DNA of 64,000 bases from Reticulitermes speratus (lineage: Eukaryota; Arthropoda; Insecta; Blattodea; Rhinotermitidae): contig JAJKFL010000005.1 of assembly GCA_021186555.1 (NCBI GenBank), positions 55,134,635-55,198,634 of the forward strand, given 5' to 3'. Both the position numbers and the translations under genes were made by a program. This document shows, one piece after another, positions 22,889-32,984 of the stretch (position 1 is the stretch's first letter; the number at the start of each line of letters is the position of its first letter). The notes under the pieces were generated by a model. The model had not been told where the DNA came from and made no database searches. It saw only the letters and a list, made by a program, of their open reading frames with translations.

Positions 22889-23365
22889 TACATATACAGG
22901 TACAGTGTCACTGGTTCATGAATGGCTGGAAGGAAGGGTTTAGAGGCCAATCAAAGGAGGGCTGGCAGCCAATCAGAGACGTGTGGGCGGGATCTGGTAC
23001 GTAACTGCTGAGTTCATGAAAACCATTCATTCACTCCCCCAGACTGTATGAGGTCCCTCCCACCTCCCAGATGGTTAACATGCTCAGGGTTCTCTCCAGG
23101 ACCATTCACCTACTCCTGGCTGCAGTTTTCACTCGGTCTGGTGGGCAAGAAGGTTCGATGTGTCCCGGTCACTCTTTTTTCCACTCCCTGGTTGCCTCTG
23201 CTGCTTCGTTATGTTCGTACTGTGATCACCAGCTAGTGTATCGTTTTTCTGCCACACTCCTCATTATGGCCGTTTCTAGGGTCAATGCTACCTAACAGAT
23301 CTCACCCACACCTCCCCGATTCACCTGCCAACTCTTCCAGCCATCCACAAACCAGTCATACTGTA

Positions 23366-23903
23366 CAGGGTCATCGAAAAAGAATGCCGGGATTATAAAA
23401 ACCTATCACTCAAAAACTGTTAAAACATATCAAAATGATTCAAGTGTTAAAATGTGGCAAAAGAATGTAAGTTTTGGACATGCTCAGTTAATGGGTGGGG
23501 GTAGCGAGCGAGCGACCTTGAATGAGAAGTTCCCCAATGCCTGGATTGGGAAGGCGGACCAATTCCCTGGCCTCCCAGAAGCCCAGTCTTACCCCGATGG
23601 GCTTTTTCCTTTTGTGGGGATACGTCAAGAACTGTGTGTATGGTGAAAAGACTGGAGACCTCCAGCACCTACGGGATAGGATCGCAACGGTAACTCCAGA
23701 CATAATTCAGCGGATTTGGCACGAGATCGAATACCGTCTTGATGTCTGCCGAGCGACAAACGGAGCACATATCGAAACATACTAAGGTAAGACAAAAACT
23801 TCAGACATTCCTTAGCATTTTAACACTTGAATCATTTCGATATGTTCAACAGTTTTTGAGTGACACGTTTTTATAATCCCGGCTTTCTTTTTCGATGACC
23901 CTG
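23366..23903 (+). mobile_element. second internally deleted mariner-like transposon
   Basis: Inverted ends of about 85 bp start CAGGGTCATCGAAAAAGAAT and close with TTTTTCGATGACCCTG; TA lies at 23364-23365 and 23904-23905. The termini differ from those of the element at 22369, so it is a different subfamily. Confidence 0.82.
23470..23785 (+). pseudogene. mariner-like transposase, frameshifted C-terminal remnant
   Basis: The end of the protein is recognisable (WGYVKNCVYGEKTGDLQHLR, later HEIEYRLDVCRATNGAHIE). The expected Asp of the D-F-F-L-W block is Gly (TPMGFFLLWG) with an extra Leu, and the upstream part lies in another frame. Related by sequence to the remnant at 22510. Confidence 0.7.
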
Positions 23904-23905
23904 TA

Positions 23906-24072
23906 CTTATACCTTTCCTCTTCTGGCATTCTTCCTGGACCTCCAGACCCTTGAAGACACACGGAAGTATGTTCCTTTGAAGTGTCAGGCATGCGGCATC
24001 ATATCCCAGAAGTACAGAGACCCGAACCACAGCACCGTGAAAACTCCAAGACTCACAAATTTGAGACACTTT
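23906..24072 (-). repeat. dispersed repeat fragment, inverted relative of 22098-22365
   Basis: Read on -, it gives CTTCTGGGATATGATGCC, CACTTCAAAGGAACATAC and GCCAGAAGAGGAAAGG, matching the order in the + copy. Together the two copies bracket the paired mariner elements. Confidence 0.5.
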
Positions 24073-24614
24073 TTCTGCTGTTGCTGTTGACTGCTTAAGG
24101 AAAGGTGTTGAGTCTGTGTCTCCCAGCGCACAGAGGTGCTGGGGGGCTGTTGAAATCTGGCACTAAATGGTAGTTTAGGGGCTTTAAAATGTTGCAAGAA
24201 CTGCAGTAATATAGCACGCCATTTGGGGACAGGCGGCCATTTAACATCACGCATTTACTTTTGAACAAATATAATTACAAGACGTTGGAAGCAGGGGATG
24301 CACGTTCTTGCCACAACTTCAACTTTATAAAACACTGTTTTTTAACAGAAGTGACATTTCTGAACCAAAAAAGCGCCTAAAAGTGATTCGGAATACATTG
24401 AGAAAAAAAAAAAAAAAAAAGCAAAATTTTTGTCCATGACTTTATGTAATTTAATACACGCAGTCTGTTTAAATGCAAATTGTCCTGTTTGGCAGACTGA
24501 CTCAGGAAAATACCTATGACAGATTTAAATACAGATATATGTAACTGTTTAATCAGTCAAATGACTCCACTCAATTCAACCACTTTGTCAATATTCACAT
24601 ACACTGTGGCGCTA
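24073..24614. other. intergenic region downstream of the RNFT gene
   Basis: Holds a poly-A run near 24402-24420. No gene seen; convergent 3' ends of the two genes face this interval. Confidence 0.5.
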
Positions 24615-24638
24615 TTTATTTATTTTACGTACTTTATT
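24615..24638 (-). promoter_or_regulatory. candidate poly(A) signals of the RNFT gene
   Basis: Reverse-strand AATAAA hexamers at 24615-24620 and 24633-24638 lie about 105-125 bases past the stop codon. Confidence 0.45.
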
Positions 24639-24741
24639 CCATTACTTATTTTTACTAACAAACTCCCAATGACTATCAGTCAACATACTCACATTGGACG
24701 CATTACAATATAACTCACCGGGGTTACGTAATACAGAGAGG

Positions 24742-24975
24742 TCAATAAAACTGCGTAAAATACGTTGTTGCACCGTCTCGCCATGACGGGTCATCCACAA
24801 CCTTTGCCCTACAAAGAGGACAAGTCTGCTCTCTGTCAAACCATGTGGCAACACAGGCCTCACAGAAGATGTGACGACAGTGCAGGAGGACTGGAGTTTC
24901 ATATTCGTCATGGCATATTGGGCATTGGCTGCCCGCTGTTTGTAGCTGGTCTTTGTTTGGGCTCACACCCAGATT
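24742..24975 (-). CDS. RNFT2: RNFT terminal coding exon with RING domain
   Basis: From acceptor GTCACAG to TGA at 24744-24742. Encodes NLGVSPNKDQLQTAGSQ, then the complete C3HC4 RING (CPICHDEYE, then HCRHIFCEACVATWFDRE, then CPLC). Confidence 0.93.
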   Translation of the reverse strand, partial: NLGVSPNKDQLQTAGSQCPICHDEYETPVLLHCRHIFCEACVATWFDREQTCPLCRAKVVDDPSWRDGATTYFTQFY

Positions 24976-27900
24976 CTGTGACCAAAAAGAAAAAAAGTCT
25001 CACAGCAACATATTTATTACCTTTTAAATCTTTTCCAATTAATCAAACCCCCAGTTCTATTTTATTTTCCTTTCTTCCTATTCATGTAAATAAGGGGTTT
25101 CTCAAATTCTAACAATTTAATTAAAGATGATCAAAAATTCACAACAAATCATCCAACTTGGTAACAAATGCACAACCTTTTCCAGTGCCGGGCATTTAAA
25201 TTCCCGACGGTGTTAAATTGCCAGCGATTTTTTTGAATGTTAATCAACTGGTGCGTCGTCATAAATTATAAAATATAATTATATATGAAATTATATATAA
25301 AATTCATATATTTTTTCCAGTTGTCAGCTAGGGATTAATAAAGATGTAAAATATGTTTCCTGCCAGAAATTATTGTGTGCGTGGCCTATTTAAGGCAAAA
25401 GAGCAGAGTAAACTTTAGATCGACTAAAGTTGACACTGGCAAATTAAAATGTAAATACTTAAATCGACCATGGTCGACTTTGGCAGTGAATGTGTTAATA
25501 TTTCCACTTAAAATTCTTGTAGTCAACAAAATGGGTGATCAAATCAAGGAGGATAAGAGGGGCAGAGCATGTGGCGTGAATGAGGGACAACAGAAATACA
25601 TAGGAAAGAGCCCCCTTGGAAGTCCCAGGCATATATGGGAGGAGAATATTAAAGTGAATCTTAAAAAAACAGGATGAGGACACAGATTGGATTAATTGGC
25701 TCAAGACAGGGGCAAGTGGCATGCTGTTGTGAATACGGTACTGAACACGTGCTTCATAAAATGTGGAAAATTTCTAGATTAGCTGAGGAACTGTGTAAGT
25801 GTTGAAGTTTTCGTAGAGGTGTCACTGAAGACTGTTTTCTTCTGGGACATGTCACTGCGTCACTAGGTAATCAGATCTGATTACCCACTGACGCAGTGAC
25901 ACGTCCCAAAAGAACAGAATCCTTAACTGAGGAACTCCTAGCTTCTCAAGAAAGACGCAGTCAGTCCACCTAAGGCATTACGTGCGTACGTACGTGGGAA
26001 TTCTGATAACAGGATTTTTGTTAACTTTGGTGTTCAACAGCTTTCAGGGTTCAACATACCACATTTTGCAGCAACTTCCAAAATGCGCCTCGCCATAGCT
26101 TCACTCTGTTCATGAGGTCAGTTCCTTTCGATACCATATACGCTGCAGACAAAAATACTCCAACAACTTTCTCTGGTCCCTGGTAAGACTCCAGCAGATA
26201 ATACAACCACGGCTGGATTGGGGCGAGGCTCCTATATAGCTGAGATGTGGCTTCTACGAACAAGTAACATTTACCCTGCAACATAATTCAGGGTATGAAG
26301 ATATATACAAATTACATTCTTCTGCAAGATTATCAAATTGGTTTCTTTGCATAGTTTGAGATAAATGTGTTCAAAATCACTGCCCTTGTTCAATTACAAA
26401 GAAATTCCACTTTGGCCAAACAGTCTTTTAACCTGTAACAGATGAACAGAACATTGTCCGATTAAAGATACACCCTTTATGCAGTGGGCACTTGAATAGT
26501 GCTTCTGCCGACAGTAGAAACCTGGTATTTAAAAGGCAATCGCTAAAGGTTAATCTGACACCACTGCACTACACAAAATACACTGATAAAATGCGTTGTT
26601 TAACTGTTTTGACAATACGAACTACTATCTGTATTCTAAGTGAAACTTCAACTTACATTTCTGGACTGGGGAGAGGGGGGTTCATTTTATCACAGTCTAT
26701 ATAGAGATTTTGCCAAAATTTAATTTGGAACTCACAAATATAAGGTACATTTCAAATTATGCCACTTGCAAACACTAGACAGTTTAAAAGTCCATGTTAT
26801 ATTTAGATTTTTAATAAATTTATCACAATACCTCGTTAACAAAATACAAGCCAAAATGATACTTCAGAAACTCTGGCAGCCAAGGTGCAACAAATTCCCC
26901 TGAAGACCAAAATTAATTATTACGAACATTTTGTTTAATATGTATCCAACTAAAAAATATTTCAGACAAAATCTACAACTTAATACATACACACTTCTTC
27001 AGATCATCTCTCAAAACACAGAGTGCCTTGTCAGAAAGTCAGTGTGTTTAAAATGGACTTGCTGGTCCTGAATATTACCAAACAGTTTCCATATAACATA
27101 TAAAATGACAGACAAAATTGTTAAGTCAAGATGGATTAACAAACGTTAACTGTTCAAGTGTGAACATTTGTACATTTAGACATGCCTACTGAGCACTACC
27201 GGTTCGAATTAGCCCTATGCCTTTATTGCATAAGTCGGCCGGGATAGCTCAGTCGATATAGCGACTTGCTACGGGCTGGACGGTCTAGGGATCGAATCCC
27301 GGTGGGGGCCAGATGTTACGCACACGTCCAGACCGGCCCTGGGGCCCACCCAGCCTCCTATACAAGGTGTACTGGGTCTCTTTCCCGGGGGTAAAGCGGC
27401 CGGGGCGTGGAGTTGACCGCCCACCCCCATCTAGCGCCAAGGTTAAGGAAAGAGTACAGCTATACCTCTACTGCCCCTCTGGGCCTTCATGGCCTGTTGT
27501 AGGGTGACCTTTACCTTTACCTTTACTTTACCTATGATGATGTCATCCCCTAGATATATGGAGCAGAAGGTTAATAAAGCTTCCCTACTTCTTATACAGG
27601 ACATGGTGAAAAACATAACAGATTTATGGTGAAAAACATAACAGATTAGTGGTGAAAAACAACAGATTTGTGGTGAAAAACATAACAGATTTGTGGTGAA
27701 AACCATAACAGATTTGTGGTGAAAAACACATCATATTTGTGGTGAAAAACACAACAGATTTGTGGTGAAAAATATAACAGATTTGTGGTGAAAAATATAA
27801 GATTTGTGGTGAAAACCAACAGATTTGTGGTGAAAAACAAGATTTGTGGTGAAAAACAACATATTTATGGTGAAAAACAAAACAGATTTATGGTGAAAAA

Positions 27901-30900
27901 CATAACATATTTATGGTGAAAAACACAAGACTCAATGTACAAATAGTTTCACCACATTAAGTACGTCTGGAAAATACGCAGATGTTCTTGGATACTGCGG
28001 AGGTTCCACAAAAGAGCCAACTTACCCTTCTTTGGTAGGGCAGCAGGGCAACAGGGAATGCAGCAACAGACACTTTGAGGATTATTGTGACTAACTTAAG
28101 CACAAAGTCTGTCACGCCCACAATCCACAGTAAATCCCAAACACTGAGAGGCTGTGAATATGGCGGGATAAACACCAGGCTGTAACAACGGCCAGACGAT
28201 TAGTAACGTTCATGCAGCCACACCTTAATGTTGCTATGCAAAAGCCTGTTGATTGAACTTAACACGTTCACTGCCGGGCATTTAAATTCCCGACGGTGTT
28301 AAATTGCCAGCGATTTTTTGAATGTTAAACAACTAGTGCATCGTCTTATAAATTATAAAATACAATTATATATAAAATTATATATAAAATGCATATATTT
28401 TTTCTAGTTGTCAGCTAGGAATTAATAAAGATGTAAAATGTGTTTCCTGACAGAAATTATTGTGTTGCGTAGCCTATTTAATGCAAAACAGCAGATTAAA
28501 CTTTAGATCGACTAAAGTCGACGCTGGCAATTTAAAACGTAAATACTTAAATCGACCGTGGTCGACTTTGGCAGTGAATGTGTTAACAAGTGGTGACGGC
28601 AGCAGTAACAAGGGTAGTAGGGGAGGCAACGGCACTGGAATCTACAATTTAGCACCAGAGCAAGTTGTGGTACATGTTGTCACGCCTTAAATGTATTTAT
28701 TGTTATTTACAGATATTACACTCTGCTTTAGGTACGAGAATGTAAAATGTAAGTTTTGGTTTGCTCTAATTCACTGCGGTATTACTTATATATTCTGGAG
28801 TTATTAATACATTTCCTTATGTCATCCACCATTCATTATGATCAATTGACCAGAAAGTTCCACAGATAGAAATCCACAGGCGTTAAGTTGGGCAACTGCG
28901 CCACCCAAATCACAGGTCCTCCTTGACCAATCTAACGCTCATGGAAAGTTAAGAACGATCCAACATTGTGAACGAAGTACTCCAACTTGTTAAAAGCAAG
29001 CTGTTGGTAATAACGGGAGAAAATTTTCCTGGAGTGCTGGAATAAAGAATTCCTGTAACATTTTGAGATAAAAACTCAAACTCATACATCCAATGCTTGT
29101 GTCCTTGTCAAAACCAGTTCAACGTTCCAATTACCAGTAAAGCTATTTGACTTTCTGTTATATTCATTTTGGGACACCCTGTATAGTTCAGCATTACAAC
29201 AGATCCTGACTCCTACTCAGTCAACTTCCTACTTGAAAAGTTTCTATTCAGTGGAAGAATTTAGATAAATGTAGAAACGTAGTAACATGAATATAATGGA
29301 AAATTTCTACATTTATCTATACCATAAACATAATATACTCATTGAGGAACAGACGCCAATGGAGGAGAACCCCCTCTTTAAACTCATCACCCCCCACCCC
29401 GCCTACCCCCATCATCACGCAAACTCCGACAGCAAATACTTTCTCATAACACAGTTCACTTTCACCGGATACACTTCAAGACTCAACCCCACACTACAAC
29501 AAGTATGTCATTCTAATTATTTATTTATTTTATTAACAATTTTTCTATACCCACTTTTTACTCCGCTTTAAGTTTTTTAAAACTGCACGCTAAAATACGT
29601 AACTTTGGATTTACAGTACCAGAACCACTTCTTCTTCTTAATTATATCACACATCGTCAGAAGACTACACACTACGACGTGAAAGACGAAATGCCAAAAA
29701 TTTGTACTACACGCACTATCCATCACCGTTCTACATCAAATTCCACCACAATCTACATAATGCAGTATATGTCCTTGTGAAACTTCTAGAAGTGCGATAC
29801 ATATCGTTATAAGAAGATACAGCGAACAGTGTTGTTTTAACATTCTATCATTTTAACTATAATTTATGACTCACGATTTTAACTTACAAAACAAATGTTT
29901 TTATGATTATAAACAGTGCAAATCTTTACGAGTGTCATTAGCAGATCTATCCAGCATTTGAAAAGCACTATTAGAAAACCCCTGATGATGGCTCATGGAG
30001 AGCCGAAACATGTGTAGGGTTTGACTATGATAAGGGGCTGATTGCAACTTGTTAGTGATTTGTGCATTTTGTTGGTGAATGTCTAGAATAATAAAAATGC
30101 ACGGTGAATTAAGACTAAAGAATAAATAAATATATAATAAATACCTCAGATATAGCTTCTGATCTTGGAATAAGTAATAGATAAACATAATACATGCTAA
30201 AAGGTTGCAGACAATCAGTAACAAAGAAGGCAGACTGCGACGACTCTGTTTGGCTATCTCCCTCTTTACTACTGCGTTAGCGTGGCTAAAGGTGATGAAC
30301 AGGCCAATAAAGATGAGAATACCTGAAACATTAACACACACTTTTAGGCACGTTCGCTAATTGCGTAAAGTGACTATTAGTGTCACCATGTCCGTCCATC
30401 CACACGGAACTCTGCTCCCACTGGACAGATTTTCATGGAATTTGATATTTGAAAATGTTTTTTAAACATCTGTCAAAAAAATTCAAGCTTCATTAAAATA
30501 TGACAAGAATAATGGGTACTTCAATGTATTTCAATGTACTTCAATGTATTTCAATGTACTTCAATGTATGCAGTTGATATTATCTTCTTTTCTATTCACA
30601 TCCTACAGTCATTGTAACTTCTGGATCCATACAATTTACGTAAATATTTAAGCAAATATCAGTTCTTGGAATAAACAGTAATTATTTCATTAAACAGTTA
30701 GTCCTAATGGAGACACAGCGTGGCTTCTATGTGGAAGGAACTGAATTTATACCTCAAACTATAAAGGTTTAAATCCATTTTCATCCTGTTTTTTTATCTA
30801 CGAAATCTGCTGTCTTCTAGGGTGATACGAGGCGTCGTGTGGTAATTGTTTACAGACGTTTCGGGATAACAAATCGGCCCCATCTTCACGTTGTCCCGAA

Positions 30901-32573
30901 ACGTCAGTACACAATTACCACACGACGCCGCGTAATACCCCAGAAGACCGCAGATTTCATCACCATCGTGGCGGAAGCCTGAAATCAAACCCGTTTTTTT
31001 ATCTAGTTTGTGACTCGATATATACACTCACCCAAACGATGATCATAGATGCCTTTTGCAAGAAGAATAAGCACGAAAGGAATATACTTTTGCAGAAGAG
31101 CTAGGAACTGTCTTGTTTCTGGACTCTGACGCAGCAATTCCGCAGCACCTGGACATAAAAAGCGACGATGCAATCACGAACCCACAAATATCTTTACAGA
31201 AAAAAATTTGTTCAAATCCATTGCAGTAGGACATTCACACTACAATCTCTTTTATGAACTTCTATCACAAAAAATAAACCAATAAAAAAAAGGAAAGTAA
31301 CGAAACATTAATCATGTGTGGTTTCAGGAAGTATTTACCGTATTTTTTGGCATATAAGACACACTTTTTTCACCTAAAAATTTGTCTGAAAAATGGAGTG
31401 CGTCCTATACGCCGAAAAATACGGGGAATTTTGATCTGTCAAAGTCTACTCTATTCGTTTACATTCGTTGGTACGTTCGTGTAAATTTGTAATTCCCTTA
31501 ATGGTACAGAGGATAGTTTATTGTCTGAAGACAGTGATGACTCGGTTCCTGATTCAGAACAACAGGTGTATCTAGCTCTGAAGATGACAATTTTTGTGGA
31601 TTTGAGGATGAAGATTAATATCTTTAATGTAACTTAAAATATTTTTGCTAATCAGATTATTTGTTACGTACGAATTCCCTGAAAAATCGATTAATTTTTT
31701 ATTCAATAAATGCATGATCAAATATACCAAAATTACATTTTTTCCAAAAAATCTACATAAAAAATAGGATGCGTCCTATATGCCGAAAAATACAGTATAT
31801 CAACTAGTAAAACCAAAAATGAATATGTGAATGAGAAGCAGAGAAGCACTTCACCTTCTTGAACATTATTGTTATTGTTGTTGGGTTGGTGCTCTGCATG
31901 GTGGGCAGCCGCAGCTTCCCGGATGTTGTTGAGAAAGTTTTCAGCCGTTGTAGTGTTGGGTGTACTGGCCATGTTGGTACTATGCTGGTGCTGGTTATGG
32001 TGGTGGGGGTGGTGGTAATGATGAGAATTTGATTCTTGCTCAGTGTCAACTGTGATCACAAAGCTTTCACCGGACGAAGGATGAGTTACGGGAATGTTCT
32101 GCCGCTGCTGTGATGATGGTGGTGGCAAAGGCGACGCCTGCTGCTGGTTCGGCGTCTGTTGTTGCGGTGTCCGAAGCCATGACAGAGAAAGACCATGACT
32201 CTCTGCACTTCTTGCATGTTCCATCAGCGGTCGTAACTCTTCGAACACTGTGTGGAGATTGTCTCGCAGGATCCTCTGCCCTTCAGCGGTACGACGCTCC
32301 AATTGAACGCGGCCGATACCGAGCCCACTTAATCGACCTAAACAGCAAGATTCATTACGCTCTGTGTCAACATGGCGAAATGGCAACAATAAAAACAGAC
32401 TGAACTGCTGTGATACAAATAAGATACTTCAGCTGCGATATACCTAAAGAAGAATTCACTGAATTAGCCATCAGAAGATTACCATGAGGACCAGTGAAGA
32501 CAGAGAACGCTCCTGGAAGGTTATTTCTTGGATTTGGGGTTAGCGATGTGCCGCTAGGATTGGAATGTGCCAT
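24742..32573 (-). CDS. RNFT2: RNFT1/RNFT2-type RING-finger and transmembrane E3 ubiquitin ligase, whole gene
   Basis: Seven coding exons (32573-32444, 32337-31855, 31148-31032, 30322-30145, 28179-28026, 26275-26060, 24975-24742) join to 504 codons with every phase in agreement. Residues 1-204 are hydrophilic, with Gln/Pro-, His- (HHYHHPHHHNQHQH) and Asn-rich tracts. About 225-350 hold several hydrophobic spans (KYIPFVLILLAKGIYD, SLLLIVCNLLACIMFIYYLF, the family block LLWIVGVTDFVLK). The C-terminus is a C3HC4 RING with Cys444, Cys447, Cys459, His461, Cys464, Cys467, Cys478 and Cys481, ending YFTQFY. Vertebrate RNFT1/RNFT2 are multi-pass membrane E3 ligases of about 440 residues; RNFT1 is linked to ER-associated degradation. 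This copy is longer through its N-terminal low-complexity tracts. The RNFT1 versus RNFT2 assignment is uncertain. Introns carry many mobile elements. The start is the first ATG of the most upstream exon found; a 5' UTR exon further right is likely. Confidence 0.9.
25171..25494. mobile_element. piggyBac-like MITE (second family), RNFT intron
   Basis: Near-identical to 28263-28582 over CAGTGCCGGGCATTTAAATT and the right end GGCAGTGAATGTG before TTAA at 25495-25498. The left terminus is altered (CACAACCTTTTCCAGTGCC) and the left TTAA is lost. Confidence 0.65.
25535..25800 (+). mobile_element. LINE 3' fragment, RNFT intron
   Basis: GGTGATCAAATCAAGGAGGA to TTTCTAGATTAGCTGAGGAA follows the 3' end of the LINE at 34500-35215 with frame breaks. 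The LINE tail text resumes after the fold-back at 25927-25958, so the fold-back lies within it. Confidence 0.6.
25832..25919. repeat. imperfect 44-bp-arm fold-back
   Basis: Inverted arms meet at CAGATCTG (centre 25875/25876). Arm text TTCTGGGACATGTCACTGCG recalls the arms of the fold-back at 13993. Confidence 0.7.
26060..26275 (-). CDS. RNFT2: RNFT coding exon 6
   Basis: From acceptor GTTGCAG to donor GTATGT at 26059. Exactly 72 codons, GKCYLFVEATSQLYRSLAPI to FWKLLQNV, matching the family segment between the membrane region and the RING. Confidence 0.92.
26276..27233 (-). other. RNFT intron, nothing recognised
   Basis: AT-rich intron sequence between exons 5 and 6 with no clear repeat. Confidence 0.5.
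27234..27532 (+). mobile_element. SINE family A, + strand
   Basis: A box GGGATAGCTCAGTCG, B box GGGATCGAATCCC, the shared body GGGGTAAAGCGGCCGGGGCG and a TTTACC tail. It lies antisense in an RNFT intron. Confidence 0.85.
27603..27930 (-). repeat. ~23-bp tandem repeat array
   Basis: About 14 units of GATTTGTGGTGAAAAACATA with a variable 2-4 base end, in an RNFT intron. Confidence 0.85.
28026..28179 (-). CDS. RNFT2: RNFT coding exon 5
   Basis: From acceptor GTTACAG to donor GTAAGT at 28025. Encodes the most conserved membrane block, VWDLLWIVGVTDFVLKLVTI, and ends YQRR in phase 0. Confidence 0.92.
28263..28582. mobile_element. piggyBac-like MITE (second family), RNFT intron
   Basis: TTAA on both sides (28259-28262 and 28583-28586) with inverted ends CACGTTCACTGCC and GGCAGTGAATGTG. 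It is 320 bp with no coding capacity. Its sister copy is at 25171-25494. Confidence 0.82.
28830..29183 (-). pseudogene. mariner-like transposase fossil
   Basis: On the - strand GTTGCCCAACTTAACGCCTG reads LPNLTPVDFYLWNF, the DDE block before the C-terminus of mariner-like transposases, and soon meets a stop. One inverted terminus survives at the right: ATTTTGGGACACCCTGTA on + near 29165-29182. Frames are broken. Confidence 0.5.
29184..29975. other. RNFT intron, nothing recognised
   Basis: AT-rich sequence with short frames of no protein-like content. Confidence 0.45.
29976..30022 (+). ncRNA. hammerhead-ribozyme-like motif
   Basis: Stem I pairs AAACCC (29976-29981) with GGGTTT (30017-30022). 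The core CTGATGA is 29982-29988. Stem II is GGCTC (29990-29994) with GAGCC (30000-30004), then GAAA (30005-30008). A two-pair stem III (A-C with G-T) closes the loop ATGT, and GTA at 30014-30016 is the cleavage triplet. This is the minimal type I layout known from Penelope-like retroelements. One extra T (29989) between the core and stem II is unusual and may weaken activity. It lies antisense to RNFT. Confidence 0.6.
30145..30322 (-). CDS. RNFT2: RNFT coding exon 4
   Basis: From acceptor GTTTCAG to donor GTATTT at 30144. Encodes ILIFIGLFITFSHANAVVKR and the span SLLLIVCNLLACIMFIYYLF; ends in phase 2. Confidence 0.9.
30346..30560 (+). mobile_element. truncated copy of the 51542-type MITE
   Basis: AGGCACGTTCGCTAATTGCG and the following AAAGTGACTATTAGTG and GGAACTCTGCTCCCA parallel the left part of the element at 51542-51994. 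The right terminus was not found. It starts only 23 bases upstream of RNFT exon 4. Confidence 0.5.
30801..30992 (+). mobile_element. fold-back element with 13-bp target duplication
   Basis: Imperfect arms (GAAATCTGCTGTCTTCT... and ...AGAAGACCGCAGATTTC) enclose a second nested palindrome around GACGTTTCGGGATAAC. The tail GGCGGAAGCCTGAAATCAAA matches the element at 13993. GTTTTTTTATCTA occurs at 30788-30800 and 30993-31005. Confidence 0.75.
31032..31148 (-). CDS. RNFT2: RNFT coding exon 3
   Basis: From acceptor TGTCCAG to donor GTGAGT at 31031. Encodes AAELLRQSPETRQFLALLQK and the first hydrophobic span, YIPFVLILLAKGIYDHRL. The open frame in another register here is a shadow. Confidence 0.88.
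31338..31795. mobile_element. mariner-type MITE, RNFT intron
   Basis: Inverted ends CCGTATTTTTTGGCATATAA and TATATGCCGAAAAATACAG, with TA at 31336-31337 and 31796-31797. It is 458 bp and non-coding, ending about 60 bases from exon 2. Confidence 0.75.
31855..32337 (-). CDS. RNFT2: RNFT coding exon 2
   Basis: From acceptor GTTTAG to donor GTGAAG at 31854. Encodes RLSGLGIGRV, then LRDNLHTVFEELRPLMEHAR, and the His- and Asn-rich tracts. Length 483 keeps phase 1 at both sides. Confidence 0.82.
32444..32573 (-). CDS. RNFT2: RNFT coding exon 1
   Basis: The exon begins at 32575 after acceptor TTCTTCTAG; ATG is at 32573. It encodes MAHSNPSGTSLTPN to NSVNSSL and ends in phase 1 at donor GTATAT (32443). 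The acceptor shows that a non-coding exon precedes it. Confidence 0.75.
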
Positions 32574-32575
32574 GC

Positions 32576-32984
32576 CTAGAAGAAATAAAATTTCCAAGTT
32601 ACAACAAAATTTTTACTACCTTCTCCTCACCAAGTTTTTACACAGTTAAATCATTTTAGATCTTCCTGCACTGTCGCAGAAGTGTTCCGACACGCTCTCA
32701 TCTCGTCAGGCCATGGACATACTGACTGCTAGGAGAACTGATAAACTGATGACCTAAGTTTTGCCAGTAATTTACGGCAAATGTGAGTCTAGCATGCTGC
32801 ATGTTCAATGAGTAAGGTTCCCTAGTCTGTACCGTTTGTTTTAATCACGCATTTAACTTTCCATTACATGCAACTGATATTGCACGGCACAGATGACCGT
32901 ACATAGAGGGTTTTCAAATTAAAATGCTCAAAACACGCATGTAAAAGCAAACAAGCCTACATAAGCTGTGTTTATACAGTATTA
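32576..32984 (-). other. upstream intron or 5' region of RNFT
   Basis: No coding signal; the first, non-coding RNFT exon must lie here or further right. Confidence 0.4.

Noticed and set aside
32110-32403. 97-codon + strand frame
   Set aside because: It is the antisense shadow of RNFT exon 2.
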